Assembly (NCBI GenBank): GCA_963402885.1
Contig: OY727101.1
Coordinates: 16,902,417-16,966,416, forward strand
Direction of reading: 5' to 3'
Source of the DNA: Antedon bifida
Taxonomy: Eukaryota; Echinodermata; Crinoidea; Comatulida; Antedonidae
DNA: 64,000 nucleotides
Part shown: piece by piece, positions 54,001-59,240 of the stretch
Layout: each line of letters starts with the position of its first letter
How positions within the stretch are numbered: the first letter of the stretch is position 1
Program-made: the position numbers and the translations under genes
The notes under the pieces: model-generated
Database searches by the model: none
What the model saw: the letters and a program-made list of their open reading frames with translations, nothing else
What the model was told of the DNA's origin: nothing

Positions 54001-55846
54001 CTTATATTATCCATGTAATAAGATTGTTAACTGTTATACAGTATTCATATTATACACTTTGCACTGCATTATAGTAGTACAGTTTAATACAGTAGACTTG
54101 TGCACTCATTTTATGTGTATATACTATATATATTTGCATACATTAGTGTCATTTCACTGAATGGTACCATATATATTGAATGTAATTTGTGTGTATTATA
54201 TTGGAACGGAATGGTTTTCACTATCATCGTTATCACCATATCATTATCACCATATCATCACTTGCCTCGACCAAGACCACTACCATAAACATTGTCATCA
54301 TCATTATTATTATTATTAATCAGGACCGCCAATATTGTCTACAATAATACTATCACCATTATAATACCAAGTATGTGATCACTTTTGTATCACCATCATT
54401 TGTATCAATTATTATTATGTCACCGTGACAGTTTACTAACATTTGCTGTTTTAATTAATCCCATTCTATCATTTTAAACTTGACTTATTCTTCATTTCCA
54501 GGTTAAGAAAAGTTTCGGATGTAGGAGTACGCAGAGTGGCTAGTAGTAGCCCAGTACAAGGTATTGTCGAAATTTAATGACTGTTATTTGTTAAAGTAAT
54601 TGGAGAGTATATCACAAAATTAATCTTCTTCAATTAAACTTTTTCTTTGTAACAATTAGAAGTAATTAAATATAATATATTATAGTTTTTTGATTAAAAA
54701 AATGTCAATGTTGTATAATATAATATTAGTAGTTCAAATATACAAATATATATTTAGTTCAATAATATTATCGATAAAGATATAGAACATATTTTTTATT
54801 AATGATATAATATTTAATAATAATAGTATTTTTTAATTGTTATAATTATGATTTTGTGTTGCAAATAATATTAATATTTAAAAAATTTGAATTTGAAAAT
54901 CATACATTTTTATATACTGTAATTTAATAAATGTAGGTCTAACTACTTAATTTGAATTAATATATATTATATTAATATCTGTTTTTTCTTCAAGCTTCAG
55001 GACAACCAAAGCTTGCTTCATGTTGTTTAATTAATGTAACTTATCGAATAAAATAATATTAATTAATAATAATTATGCTATATTAATAATAATAAATAAC
55101 ATTAACTAAAATAATATTTATATTCAATTGTACTATGTATTTGTAATGATAGACTAGAGTATTAATTAATTTGTTTATTCTTTGTGGGATTCTATTGGCT
55201 ACTAACCGTCTTACCTCTTGAAACAGGTCTCCCTCAACGTAATAGTTCAGCTTCTTCTGTTTCGAGTACAAGCTCACGTAAATCCAATGTGTCCACAACA
55301 AAGTCGTAAGTCTGTTTCCGTGTGTTTTGTTGTTTCTTGTTGTTCTAATATAGTTATATTTGTAAATTTATTATAATACTTGATTCATTGTAATATGTCA
55401 TATGGAAAATGACTCCATTTTGTGTCCGATTTATCAGTAGGTAACAGTAGGTAGTTGACTGGTTTACTGTTTAACAATAGAGCTGTAACTAAAATATATT
55501 ACAGTTCAGTGAACACATAATTCAGGTTTTATCATAATGTGGAGTTGGTTGGTGGTTAGTTATGATGCTTGGCTACCAATCCAAGGGTCCTGGGTTCAAG
55601 TTCTGTCATATATCAGGATTTTGTTTCTAATGACAAATTACAACTCCACTCCTAAAGACTTTGTTTATGTAGAGCATCTTGTGTATATGTTTGTCTTGTG
55701 AATGGGATTGCCACCTTTAAGAAGGATAGTGAATTAACTCGCTTATGGTTATCCTTGGCAATTTGCCTAAATATATAAAAACAAAACAAATAATCTGAAC
55801 ATACAAATTTTTTTTTTCGACCAGGAAAAAGAGTAGCAAAACGTAG
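20966..55846 (+). CDS. PPP4R4: Serine/threonine-protein phosphatase 4 regulatory subunit 4 (HEAT-repeat protein), 26 coding exons
   Basis: Spliced CDS: 20966-21055, 21703-21776, 24975-25077, 25706-25853, 27671-27744, 31238-31344, 31957-32064, 32536-32657, 40061-40183, 40580-40677, 42053-42130, 42707-42826, 43233-43310, 43971-44054, 47642-47824, 48390-48495, 48825-48972, 49515-49659, 50405-50446, 50593-50794, 51095-51190, 51594-51723, 53382-53441, 54502-54560, 55227-55305, 55825-55846. The total is 2,679 nt, or 892 residues plus stop; every junction keeps frame. Landmarks matching vertebrate PPP4R4 (about 870 residues) are EEIERLTVDE near residue 33, LCQDIEYEVRACMCRQL near 210, LPVKRAA and RYNRKQE near 535-555, and a charged coiled coil at about 688-712. 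Residues 31-670 are helical HEAT-type repeats. The tail (713-892) is rich in Ser, Thr and Lys and looks disordered. The family binds the PP4 catalytic subunit in the cytosol. An in-frame TAA at 20939-20941 supports the chosen ATG. All introns are GT-AG except intron 5, which is GC-AG. Intron lengths run from 146 to 7,403 bp. Confidence 0.95.
21703..21776 (+). CDS. PPP4R4: PPP4R4 exon 2 (residues 31-55)
   Basis: The acceptor is tttctttgcag and the donor AAG|gtgagg. It encodes SAEEIERLTVDESLNDIQRA, the most recognisable N-terminal block of the family. It ends in phase 2. Confidence 0.95.
22010..22199 (-). repeat. 190 bp inverted-repeat element, copy 1
   Basis: Begins CAAGGCAATCTAACAACAGG and ends CCTGTTGTTAGATTGCCTTG, a perfect 20 bp inverse. 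A reverse-orientation relative lies at 42389-42628. A 67-codon frame here is spurious. Confidence 0.85.
22393..22559 (+). repeat. Foldback MITE (family 1), copy 7
   Basis: TTAAGATATGTCTACACTAT to GATACTGTAGTATAGCTTTA; diverged ends, + orientation. Confidence 0.85.
23733..24061. repeat. ~300 bp inverted-repeat family, copy 2
   Basis: TTAAAGATGTATTGTTCCCC to GAGACAATACATTTTTAA. Shares CATGAAAAATGAAGATTAAT with copy 1. Confidence 0.8.
24720..24773 (-). repeat. Foldback MITE (family 1), copy 8, right end only
   Basis: GCGCATCACATTTTTTTGTC to GTGTAGACAGAGCTTTA; a 54 bp remnant. Confidence 0.75.
24975..25077 (+). CDS. PPP4R4: PPP4R4 exon 3 (residues 55-89)
   Basis: The acceptor is gttttctttag and the donor AGG|gtaaga. 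It encodes SSGQEVQRISVIKNLASLI and the end of the first HEAT-type pair (RRVVPKVR). It ends in phase 0. Confidence 0.95.
25340..25640. repeat. ~300 bp inverted-repeat family, copy 3
   Basis: TTAAAGATACATGTATTGTC to GGGGGACAATTATCTTTAA. It ends about 65 bp before PPP4R4 exon 4. Confidence 0.8.
25706..25853 (+). CDS. PPP4R4: PPP4R4 exon 4 (residues 90-139)
   Basis: The acceptor is ttatttttag and the donor CAG|gtaagt. It encodes EVLHLASIELQQAAAETF and a following helix with TFLQTILTNIDNRDP. It ends in phase 1. Confidence 0.95.
26190..26615 (-). repeat. tRNA-Leu/Ser-like SINE with duplicated head
   Basis: Read on the - strand, the head carries TGGCCGAGCGGTTAAGGCAG (box A region) and GGTTCAAGTCT (box B), as in class II tRNAs. 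A second head at 26529-26615 is a tandem copy. The body (CAAGTGCACAAGAGCCAGAT, then gtgtacactggacc) recurs at 31620 and 51287. Confidence 0.75.
27125..27290. repeat. Repeat with TTAACTCTCCCAATACC motif
   Basis: Phrases ACTCTCCCAAAACCAGACTT and GGCCAGCCCAAAGG are shared loosely with 43328-43520. Probably an old pogo-like fragment. Confidence 0.35.
27484..27622 (-). repeat. Foldback MITE (family 1), copy 9
   Basis: Shortened left end (CTCTGGCTACACTATGAAAC), good right end (GTGTAGACAGAGA). It ends about 50 bp before exon 5. Confidence 0.85.
27671..27744 (+). CDS. PPP4R4: PPP4R4 exon 5 (residues 139-163), followed by a GC donor
   Basis: The acceptor is a T-run plus ag. It encodes ISEAWLGVLLQVISHLPKDL and ends IRKE. 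Frame and homology place the junction at GAG|gcaagt, a GC-AG donor with an otherwise ideal consensus. No GT nearby would keep frame with exon 6. Confidence 0.92.
28203..28363 (+). repeat. Foldback MITE (family 1), copy 10
   Basis: TAAAGCTCTGTCTACACTAT to GATAGTGTAGACAGAGCTA; near-consensus, + orientation. A good type copy. Confidence 0.92.
28818..28900. repeat. CpG-rich ~18 bp degenerate repeat
   Basis: About five variants of GTGTAGTAACGCGACC / GTGTAGCTAACGACGCTG in a row. CpG density is far above the surrounding intron. Confidence 0.5.
29426..31043. mobile_element. 1.6 kb non-autonomous element with TTAA target duplication
   Basis: TTAA at 29422-29425 is followed by AGGGGGATTCTGGGTTTAAA; at the right, ATTTTAAACCCGGAACCCCC then CT precedes TTAA at 31044-31047. 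The ends are imperfect inverse copies and the TTAA duplication is as in piggyBac-type elements. No transposase frame is present; the longest frame (30788-30985, - strand) is not recognisable. It lies wholly in PPP4R4 intron 5. Confidence 0.75.
31238..31344 (+). CDS. PPP4R4: PPP4R4 exon 6 (residues 164-199)
   Basis: The acceptor is tttctggtag and the donor CAT|gtaagc. It encodes ILTVAISKGRLTQLMQSRLA and then SCLILGKIATRFDSF. It ends in phase 2. Confidence 0.95.
31620..31778 (-). repeat. tRNA-Leu/Ser-like SINE, shortened
   Basis: - strand head ATGGCCGAGTAGTTAAGGCA and box-B-like GGGTTTGAGGCC; body shares gtgtacactggacc and ATCTGAGAAGACTT with the copy at 26190. Confidence 0.65.
31957..32064 (+). 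CDS. PPP4R4: PPP4R4 exon 7 (residues 199-235)
   Basis: The acceptor is attttttag and the donor AGG|gtaagt. It encodes IRKDLLPLVTSLCQDIEYEV then RACMCRQLDAVARGLG, a HEAT repeat almost unchanged from vertebrates. Confidence 0.97.
32375..32497. repeat. Short pogo-like inverted-repeat element
   Basis: GTACAGTAGAACCTCTTTAT at the left, GGGGTTCTAATGTAC at the right. It lies about 40 bp before exon 8. Confidence 0.55.
32536..32657 (+). CDS. PPP4R4: PPP4R4 exon 8 (residues 235-276)
   Basis: The acceptor is ccttgtag and the donor ATG|gtaagt. It encodes LEPTKSAILPELVELSNDEE then SCVRLAALETIVNLLSLLD, a typical HEAT repeat. A 7.4 kb intron follows, the longest in the gene. Confidence 0.96.
32676..32886. 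repeat. 19 bp tandem repeat with CTGCAG palindrome
   Basis: Unit TTACTGCAGTAAAATGTAA, at least seven copies with an interruption at about 32775-32815. It starts 20 bp after the exon 8 donor. Confidence 0.8.
33233..34016. mobile_element. ~785 bp inverted-repeat element, CCGTAGTTCC ends
   Basis: CCGTAGTTCCTCGGGTATAA at the left and GATTATACCCGGGGAACTAC at the right are inverse copies, flanked by TA. The left end repeats its CTCGGGTATAATCCCACC motif twice. It is GC-richer than the intron and has no credible protein. A degraded relative (ggtgggattatacttgg, gggtgggattatattc) lies at about 35345-35500. Confidence 0.7.
35541..35861. repeat. ~320 bp inverted-repeat element, CAATTGTATGRC ends
   Basis: CAATTGTATGACCCACTATA then caacccccgagagaggtgcgtca at the left is mirrored by tgacgcacgtctcc and TCGTATAGTGTGCCATACAA at the right. 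TGACGCACC-like boxes recur inside. Confidence 0.75.
36413..36551 (+). repeat. Foldback MITE (family 1), copy 11
   Basis: TAAAGCTCTGTCTACAGTAT to GATAGTTTAGACAGAGCTTTA, with part of each arm missing. + orientation. Confidence 0.88.
37556..37915. repeat. ~120 bp tandem triplication
   Basis: Units begin near 37565, 37684 and 37805 and share CTCCTTCTTTGCCCCAGTGT and TACCAACAATAATTGTTTT. Confidence 0.8.
39286..39610. repeat. ~300 bp inverted-repeat family, copy 4
   Basis: TTAATGATGTATTGTCTCCC to GGGGACAATACATCTTTAA. Close to copy 1 through most of its length. Confidence 0.82.
39801..39963 (+). repeat. Foldback MITE (family 1), copy 12
   Basis: TAAAGCTCTGTCTACACTAT to GATGGTGTGGACAGAGCTTTTA, + orientation. 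It ends about 100 bp before exon 9. Confidence 0.9.
40061..40183 (+). CDS. PPP4R4: PPP4R4 exon 9 (residues 276-317)
   Basis: The acceptor is atttattgcag and the donor CAG|gtatag. It encodes ETCTQTIIPLICKFCETAM and LPTVARQFGKLSHGLS, matching the vertebrate LGKLCHGL region. Confidence 0.95.
40580..40677 (+). CDS. PPP4R4: PPP4R4 exon 10 (residues 317-349)
   Basis: A 17-base T-run precedes the acceptor ag; the donor is CAG|gtaggc. It encodes LNEEQKAWMMSFYCKLCLLG and an Asn/Lys-rich loop. It ends in phase 0. Confidence 0.94.
40819..40882 (+). other. 64 nt near-perfect hairpin in PPP4R4 intron 10
   Basis: GTCATACCTACACTTCAGCT then GGAATAGTA pairs with TACTATTTCCAGCTCAGGTG then TAGGTATGAC around a 4-5 base loop. 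There are two mismatches and one bulge in about 29 pairs. The size and shape fit a miRNA precursor, but a minimal foldback transposon fits as well. Confidence 0.5.
41235..41326. repeat. Short hAT-like MITE
   Basis: ACATGGCGGATCCAGAG at the left and TCTCTGAATCCGCCACTG at the right are inverse copies; about 92 bp. Same end type as the element at 10630. Confidence 0.6.
41370..41505 (+). repeat. Foldback MITE (family 1), copy 13
   Basis: TAAAGCTCTGTCTACCCTAT to GTGTAGACAGAGCTTTA; internal part shortened. + orientation. Confidence 0.88.
41795..41870 (-). repeat. tRNA-derived SINE fragment
   Basis: Read on the - strand it contains TGTGGGTTCGAGTCCTAACC, a textbook box B, but the rest of a tRNA cannot be folded. 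Confidence 0.45.
42053..42130 (+). CDS. PPP4R4: PPP4R4 exon 11 (residues 350-375)
   Basis: The acceptor is cttacattacag and the donor CCT|gtgagt. It encodes SPPVLPIYTDEDRYIECRIA and ends FNIP, aligned with the vertebrate YNFPA segment. It ends in phase 0. Confidence 0.93.
42389..42628 (+). repeat. Inverted-repeat element, copy 2 (relative of 22010)
   Basis: Shares GGAACTCGTAACAGTCCTTT and GATCTTATGTCTG with the reverse complement of 22010-22199 and ends TCCTGTTGTTAGATTGTCTT. The left end is degraded. The 60-codon frame here is not a gene. Confidence 0.75.
42707..42826 (+). CDS. PPP4R4: PPP4R4 exon 12 (residues 376-415)
   Basis: The acceptor is gttatttcag and the donor GAG|gtcagt. It encodes CMVLFAGARNFKRELHGTF then LCDDPHPMVRSTIATGFHE, a HEAT repeat with the usual D-P...VR pattern. 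Confidence 0.96.
43025..43163 (+). repeat. Foldback MITE (family 1), copy 14
   Basis: TAAAGATCTGTCTACACTAT to TATAGTGTAGACAGAGCTTA, + orientation. It ends 69 bp before exon 13. Confidence 0.87.
43233..43310 (+). CDS. PPP4R4: PPP4R4 exon 13 (residues 416-441)
   Basis: The acceptor is ttccatccatag and the donor GAT|gtaagt. It encodes IAKLLGNNVSLIQGELINLL and ends KDESVD. It ends in phase 0. Confidence 0.96.
43328..43520. repeat. Old repeat with TTAACTCTCCC motif
   Basis: GTTAACTCTCCCGAATCTGA near the left faces TTGGAGAGTTTTTGATATTC near the right; loosely related to 27125-27290. Confidence 0.35.
43816..43913 (+). repeat. Foldback MITE (family 1), copy 15, truncated both ends
   Basis: CTGTTCACACTATCAACCTT through ACCATATTTTGGCACATCAC; both ends are incomplete. 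Lies 57 bp before exon 14. Confidence 0.8.
43971..44054 (+). CDS. PPP4R4: PPP4R4 exon 14 (residues 442-469)
   Basis: The acceptor is gtttttcacag and the donor AAG|gtaatt. It encodes VLQGLVSHLPETLQMFAKSS, the second half of a HEAT pair. It ends in phase 0. Confidence 0.95.
45145..45355. repeat. Degenerate tandem repeat (GGAAATGGCACTCTCA)
   Basis: About eight variants of GGAAATGGCACTCTCA with spacings near 24-36 bp. Overlapping frames on both strands are by-products of the repeat. Confidence 0.7.
45479..45610 (+). repeat. Foldback MITE (family 1), copy 16
   Basis: TAAAGCTCTGTCTACACTAT to GATAGTATAGACAGAGCTTA, shortened interior, + orientation. Confidence 0.88.
46140..46425. repeat. 145 bp tandem duplication
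   Basis: TTCAGGAAATATCTCTGTAC at 46141 is repeated as TTCAGGGAATATCTCCAAAC at 46286; both units end ...GACATAATAATTA-like. Confidence 0.75.
47642..47824 (+). CDS. PPP4R4: PPP4R4 exon 15 (residues 470-530)
   Basis: The acceptor is atcgttag and the donor CAT|gtaagt. It encodes VSGLSELIPALCEAELNISQ, then CRRWRLHVSMLEKLSCLPK. It is the longest HEAT-region exon. A minisatellite starts about 32 bases after the donor. Confidence 0.95.
47857..48358. repeat. 29 bp minisatellite, about 17 copies
   Basis: Unit GTCCAATGGTTAGCTACCAT plus ggtctttgt, period 29. Point variants (gctaatatgg, caatgattagc, gctaacatgg) are confined to the first few units; later ones are uniform. It fills about 500 of the 565 bp of PPP4R4 intron 15. 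Confidence 0.97.
48390..48495 (+). CDS. PPP4R4: PPP4R4 exon 16 (residues 531-566)
   Basis: The acceptor is tcttttgcag, about 30 bases after the end of the minisatellite; the donor is CAAG|gtaatg. It encodes RVLPVKRAAVRTLCVFMRYN then RKQEHRQEICSRLIQ, a hallmark block of the family. Confidence 0.97.
48556..48679. repeat. Pogo-like right-end fragment
   Basis: CTGAATAGGGGTTGGCCTGC through GACATCCCAAATGGTTCTAC TGT. Lies in intron 16. Confidence 0.5.
48726..48801. repeat. ~300 bp inverted-repeat family, copy 5 (remnant)
   Basis: TTAAAGATGTATTGTCAGTC and TTGTAGTTTAAATAAGGTTT; only the first quarter remains, adjoining the exon 17 acceptor. Confidence 0.5.
48825..48972 (+). CDS. PPP4R4: PPP4R4 exon 17 (residues 566-615)
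   Basis: The acceptor is ttattctag and the donor TTAG|gtaaga. It encodes CTYRMLFIDVCQDIMEFFS and ends AEDPVPNVR. The donor overlaps the end of a foldback MITE that fills the start of the next intron. Confidence 0.94.
48975..49138 (+). repeat. Foldback MITE (family 1), copy 17, abutting a splice donor
   Basis: TAAGATTACACTACACTATC to GATAGTTTAGACAGAGCTTA, + orientation. Its first bases coincide with the exon 17 donor gtaaga (48973-48978). Confidence 0.88.
49515..49659 (+). CDS. PPP4R4: PPP4R4 exon 18 (residues 615-663)
   Basis: The acceptor is tgtttacag and the donor AAT|gtaggt. It encodes LKFCTILPMLKSQMKLPKDR then the helix LEYMARKLMLQENDRDVKS. It ends in phase 0. Confidence 0.95.
49702..49755 (+). 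repeat. SINE-like fragment
   Basis: GGTTCTGGGTTCAAATCCTA is a box B motif and AACAACTCCACTTGAAGA resembles the SINE at 55541. MITE copy 18 follows directly. Confidence 0.4.
49756..49920 (-). repeat. Foldback MITE (family 1), copy 18
   Basis: TAAAACTTTGTCTACACTGT to GATAGTGTAGACAGAGCTTTA, - orientation. Confidence 0.9.
50405..50446 (+). CDS. PPP4R4: PPP4R4 exon 19 (residues 664-677)
   Basis: A 42 bp micro-exon between ccattttag and TCT|gtaagt. It encodes ASFELDKIQVVMES, matching the vertebrate LELDRMEMSMDA segment just before the coiled coil. Confidence 0.93.
50593..50794 (+). CDS. PPP4R4: PPP4R4 exon 20: coiled coil and start of the tail (residues 678-745)
   Basis: The acceptor is tttttcag and the donor CTG|gtaaat. 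After LTKPGTEHDMLDQR comes an E/K-rich coiled coil (EEEEKKILELEKRELEEKEQ), then a basic, Ser/Pro-rich stretch that begins the disordered tail. Confidence 0.94.
50905..50985. repeat. Interspersed repeat fragment
   Basis: ATTGGATTTATAAAGTACCT and CTAAGCGCTGAACATGTTGT are typical phrases of a dispersed repeat; ATTTATAAAGCG recurs at about 32793. Class not assigned. Confidence 0.35.
51095..51190 (+). CDS. PPP4R4: PPP4R4 exon 21, tail (residues 745-777)
   Basis: The acceptor is tttgctag and the donor AAAAG|gtaaat. It encodes SKTNKTSISASKKNATSS then ILPGPPPHHTSAK; the vertebrate tail has a comparable SVPGPS motif. It ends in phase 1. Confidence 0.88.
51287..51505 (+). repeat. tRNA-derived SINE, + orientation
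   Basis: Head GTAGCTAAATAGTTAAAGCA and GGTTCAAGGCTCCC (box B). The body, GTACACATCTGGCTTGTGTG then cacttaaaagagcc, matches the reverse complement of the copy at 26190. Confidence 0.65.
51594..51723 (+). CDS. PPP4R4: PPP4R4 exon 22, tail (residues 777-820)
   Basis: The acceptor is tttcattttag and the donor GGAAA|gtaagt. It encodes a Ser/Lys/Asn-rich, low-complexity segment including SPLSKSAGNRGRKSPTH. Frame continuity is the main support here. Confidence 0.85.
51803..51917 (+). repeat. Foldback MITE (family 1), copy 19, right end lost
   Basis: TAAAGCTTTATCTACACTAT through CACTACCATATTTAGCC, then unrelated sequence. Confidence 0.82.
52530..53090. repeat. CAT/ACC-type simple-repeat tract
   Basis: Interspersed ATCATCATTATACCA and ACCAACACCACTACCA. 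Long open frames here (for example 52565-52993) are low-complexity artefacts of Thr/Ser/His/Tyr codons. A smaller tract lies at 54225-54320. Confidence 0.9.
53094..53228 (+). repeat. Foldback MITE (family 1), copy 20
   Basis: TAAAGCTCTGTCTACATTAT to GTGTAGACAGAGCTTTA, inserted at the end of the simple-repeat tract. Confidence 0.9.
53382..53441 (+). CDS. PPP4R4: PPP4R4 exon 23, tail (residues 820-840)
   Basis: The acceptor is tgcattttcag and the donor ACAG|gtcaac. It encodes NRRRAGSEGLIYPPPSISN. The phases match both neighbours. It could be an alternative exon, since tail sequence is poorly conserved. Confidence 0.75.
53854..53979. repeat. Pogo-like inverted-repeat element
   Basis: TACAGTAGACACCTCCGAGA at the left, AAGTGTCCCCTCAATAGAGA then ggaagggttctatctac at the right. 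Confidence 0.6.
54502..54560 (+). CDS. PPP4R4: PPP4R4 exon 24, tail (residues 840-860)
   Basis: The acceptor is cttcatttccag and the donor CAAG|gtattg. It encodes LRKVSDVGVRRVASSSPVQ. The phases match both neighbours. Confidence 0.78.
55227..55305 (+). CDS. PPP4R4: PPP4R4 exon 25, tail (residues 860-886)
   Basis: The acceptor is cttgaaacag and the donor AGTC|gtaagt. It encodes LPQRNSSASSVSSTSSRKS and NVSTTKS, a Ser-rich tail segment. Confidence 0.82.
55541..55798 (+). repeat. tRNA-derived SINE, near full length
   Basis: Head GTTGGTGGTTAGTTATGATG, box B GGGTTCAAGTTCTG, a body with TACAACTCCACTCCTAAAGA, and an A-rich tail (taaaaacaaaacaaataa) that ends about 26 bp before the last PPP4R4 exon. 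Confidence 0.7.
55825..55846 (+). CDS. PPP4R4: PPP4R4 exon 26: final residues and stop
   Basis: The acceptor is tttcgaccag. It encodes the last residues SKKSSKT and a TAG stop at 55844-55846. The basic ending resembles the vertebrate C-terminus (KSRKSNP). Confidence 0.82.
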
Positions 55847-56125
55847 CAGTAGATTTCTTAGCTACGAGCACCAATATGGATGGACCCCGAAAAATACATC
55901 AACTGGTTGAAGAAGGCAGAAAGTAGTTGAAGAACACTAAATGCAAGATAGAAGCACATTAAAAGAATGTCACCAGCAAAAGGTGGTGAACCAAATGATG
56001 TAAATGCTCCAATGGCAGCTTGATGGTTAGGGATTTATGCAAGAGATAGATGCTGGACTTTGACTGTGAAGATGGTGGATTCATGTTCTCTTTTTAATGA
56101 AATAAATTTTGATTGATATGTTATC
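55847..56125 (+). other. PPP4R4: Probable PPP4R4 3' UTR with poly(A) signal
   Basis: Untranslated sequence follows the stop. The first AATAAA is at 56101-56106, about 255 bases after the stop. Later AATAAA sites also exist, so the true transcript end is uncertain. Confidence 0.4.
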
Positions 56126-56126
56126 G

Positions 56127-58529
56127 AAAAAAAATAGGTTGCCACCAGTTGAAAATGGCAGCCAGAAAGGATGGCACAAGAGTACAAGAAGTGGAGTTGA
56201 CAACAATTAGTGAGTGACATCCAGATCAACTACTGCATGAACTTGGTCTGGTGCTGCAATGAAAACTCACTCTTAAACTTGGTCAGATTCTACACACATG
56301 CTGTAGACATCTTCCATGTTCTCACTCTTCAACGACAACCATATGATGTTTTTCCCATGTTCTTCTGTGAAGGAGTATTTATTTAACAGACCAGCTTCGT
56401 TGCTAACAAATGGTGTACTTCATAGGATAGACTCAACCTAATGGATGTAGTGCAGTGGTGTATTACAGGGTGCATAACATACATTTGAGTAACTAACAGA
56501 CATAAAAATAGAATTCATTTATTACGTATATATATAACTGTTAACACTTAAAATTGTTATTTTAAGTTTAATTATTTGCAAGTCTTATATTTTTATTTTA
56601 AAGAAAGGTGCTTTGTCTCCCTCACCACCTTATTAGGGAGCTTTCGAAAAGGGCGACGTGGCATCAGAACTTTCTCGGACTGTTGAGCAGGCAATGCGGG
56701 CTGTCTCTGGCTTGCGCGTCTCGTCTAACCCGCATCGCTATTTCGAAAGCTCCTTAGTGTTAATACAAGATGCTACTTTGCATTGATAATTTTTAAAATA
56801 TATTTAAATATATTTAAATGTTTATTCCCTCCTAATGTACACATTATTTTTATTGATTTATAAAAATTTCTCATTGATATTAATTGGTGCGGCTTCCATG
56901 ATAGATATTTTGATACGTATACATGGTGCTCTGGCAAGCCAACAGAATGTTTTTAATTAACAAAAAATTTTATAAAAGAATATAACTTGCACAATTATAT
57001 AAATTTGGCTTCCAAAAACTTAAATTTTTATCTGTCAAATTAGTTTATTTCATCTCTCCTTCTTTCACTTTTCATGCATGATTTTTTTTATCAATATTTT
57101 TTTACTCATCGTATCACAACCAATTTGTCAACGATGGTTATATGAAAAATATCAGGATATGAACCAGCGACTTTGTGCTTGCAGGTCAGGTATCATATTC
57201 GTACCATAATAGTATATCCAAACCAATGATACAATTTTAACATTTTTAAATTGTAGATTAAATGGAGTGAGCATGTGCAGATGTGTGTTACGCTCCACTG
57301 CACTGTAGCGTATTTGGATATTAAACCCCGATTAAAAATCGTACAAACATGAAAACATACAGTTTATGAAAAGATAACATATATAATATGCAGTAAGAAA
57401 CTTATATTGTATAAACAATGGCCGTGATTCGGATTATATAGAATGTTTAAAAATATCAAACCTTGAAAAATGTTTTCTAACTACACCTTTGCAAAGCCAA
57501 AAATAAGATGTGTAATGTTACTTTTTACTATTTATTTATTTGTATTGATAAATACACAATATATTATTAATAGTATTCAATGAATATAGAATTTTTATTT
57601 ATTTTGTGTTTATTTAATCTTATTATAGATGGTGAATTCTCCTGAAACTTTCCCAAAATTATCAATATGAAAAACCTACTTTTCAATAAACCAGACATGG
57701 TTTTGAGAAGTTGACTTGTCATAATAATATTATCTATTCTGTGACAATGTTTAGAAAATGGCTATAGAGCTGTTCATTGTGATGATGTCATAATACCATC
57801 TGATCAGAACTTGTTCTTTATGTAAATGTAAAATTTTAACTGATGATTCATATTACTCTTACTGAATCAATTATTTTGTATTTTATGTACAATCTGCTGT
57901 TAAATTATTAAGTTTTAATACATAAAATTCCTGAAAGCTGAGCTAAGCTTTAGTAGATTATGAAATCACTGGTGGGTAACAACCGCTTTGGTGTCTGTTG
58001 ACAACAAATAGAGTCACATGGTACTATGATGTCATACGATTTTGATTTATTTATATTAAAGATGTTTTATTAATATTAGATTGCAAAATTTAGATGTTAT
58101 ATCGTTTAAATCTCAATTAATTATTATTGTATGCCTTTAATATTATATGTGCAATAATTTAAACATTGAGAATTCATTTAGTAAAGTTACGTCCAAAAAG
58201 TATTCATAACCAGAAGTCCCTCCACTTAAAGACCACTTTCAACATCACTAATGACCAGCCTCCAAAAAGGGTGTTCCCTATTTTGCCTTGTAATGTCAGG
58301 GGTTTTGATTAGAAGGACTTTACCTTATGTTATTCCATAACTATATACAGCTGAGTTTTGTTTTTTCCATTAAAAAAAATGTCCAATTGGAGGATTATGA
58401 ATTACGAGTTTCTTTGATATGTTGAGGGCAGAAGGTTTCGATTTTAATGTAGTACAATTCTGAAGCAAACAATACTACTTACCAGATCCATAATAAATCT
58501 TGGGTAACTCAAAATAAAGCAGAATACAA
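56127..58529. other. PPP4R4 downstream region
   Basis: Apart from the foldback element at 56635, this is AT-rich sequence without a gene. It may include long 3' UTR variants. Confidence 0.4.
56635..56755. repeat. GC-rich foldback element with GGAGCTTTCGAAA ends
   Basis: AGGGAGCTTTCGAAA at the left is the inverse of TTTCGAAAGCTCCTT at the right. The interior is strikingly CpG-rich (gcgacgtgg, ttgcgcgtctcg) compared with its surroundings. Confidence 0.75.
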
Positions 58530-58646
58530 TAAGCTCTGTCTACACTATAAAAAAAATGTGATGTGCCCATATACGGACATGATGATGTCATATCACTACC
58601 ATATTTAGGCATATGACACTTTTTTGATCGTGTAGACAGAGCTTTA
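58530..58646 (+). repeat. Foldback MITE (family 1), copy 21
   Basis: TAAGCTCTGTCTACACTATA to TCGTGTAGACAGAGCTTTA; shortened arms, + orientation. Confidence 0.87.
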
Positions 58647-58948
58647 CTGAGAATTCACTCACTACACTTATTGTGTAGAAACACATCATGGTACATGTTT
58701 ATACTAAATACGAAGTGAAAATATAGTAATATATATTCATAAAGAATCTCAACAGCCCTACATTTGTATTCATGGCATTTCAATATTTTTTTTAGTGTCT
58801 GGACAGAAAATTGTGTAAAATGTGTGTGATAAGATAGGACATTCAATTATGCTTGTGTACTGGATTCAGTAAGAATGTTATTCAATTTAGAAGCTTTTCT
58901 AAAAGTCTCTTTCCTCATTCATTACATCCTTACCTTTATCTTGATATA

Positions 58949-59240
58949 GAGTAGAAAACCCTCCTTGGGAGACAACCCTAGTCATGGCACACATCCTTAT
59001 TCCATGGAAAGAGACATCCTTATACAGGGGACAGGTACATCGTTTTTCCGGGAACAGGGACATCCTTTTTCCAGGGACAAAGACATCCCTATACAGGGGA
59101 CAGAGACATCCCTATTCTGAGGACAGGGACATCCCTATTCCGGGGACAGGGACATCCCTATTCAGGGTACAGAAACATTCCTATTAAGGGGACAATTTCT
59201 TGGGTCCTAAATGTGTCCCTTCCACAGGATTTCTACTGTA
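58949..59240. repeat. Pogo-like element expanded by a ~24 bp minisatellite
   Basis: Left end GAGTAGAAAACCCTCCTTGG, right end CCACAGGATTTCTACTGTA. Between them (about 58985-59185) a unit like GGGACATCCCTATTCCGGGG is repeated 8-9 times. The open frame through it follows from the period being a multiple of three. Confidence 0.75.

Noticed and set aside
58984-59187. 67-codon frame with repeated TSLFRGQ-like units
   Set aside because: It is produced by a ~24 bp minisatellite in a pogo-like element; the period is a multiple of three, so the frame stays open.
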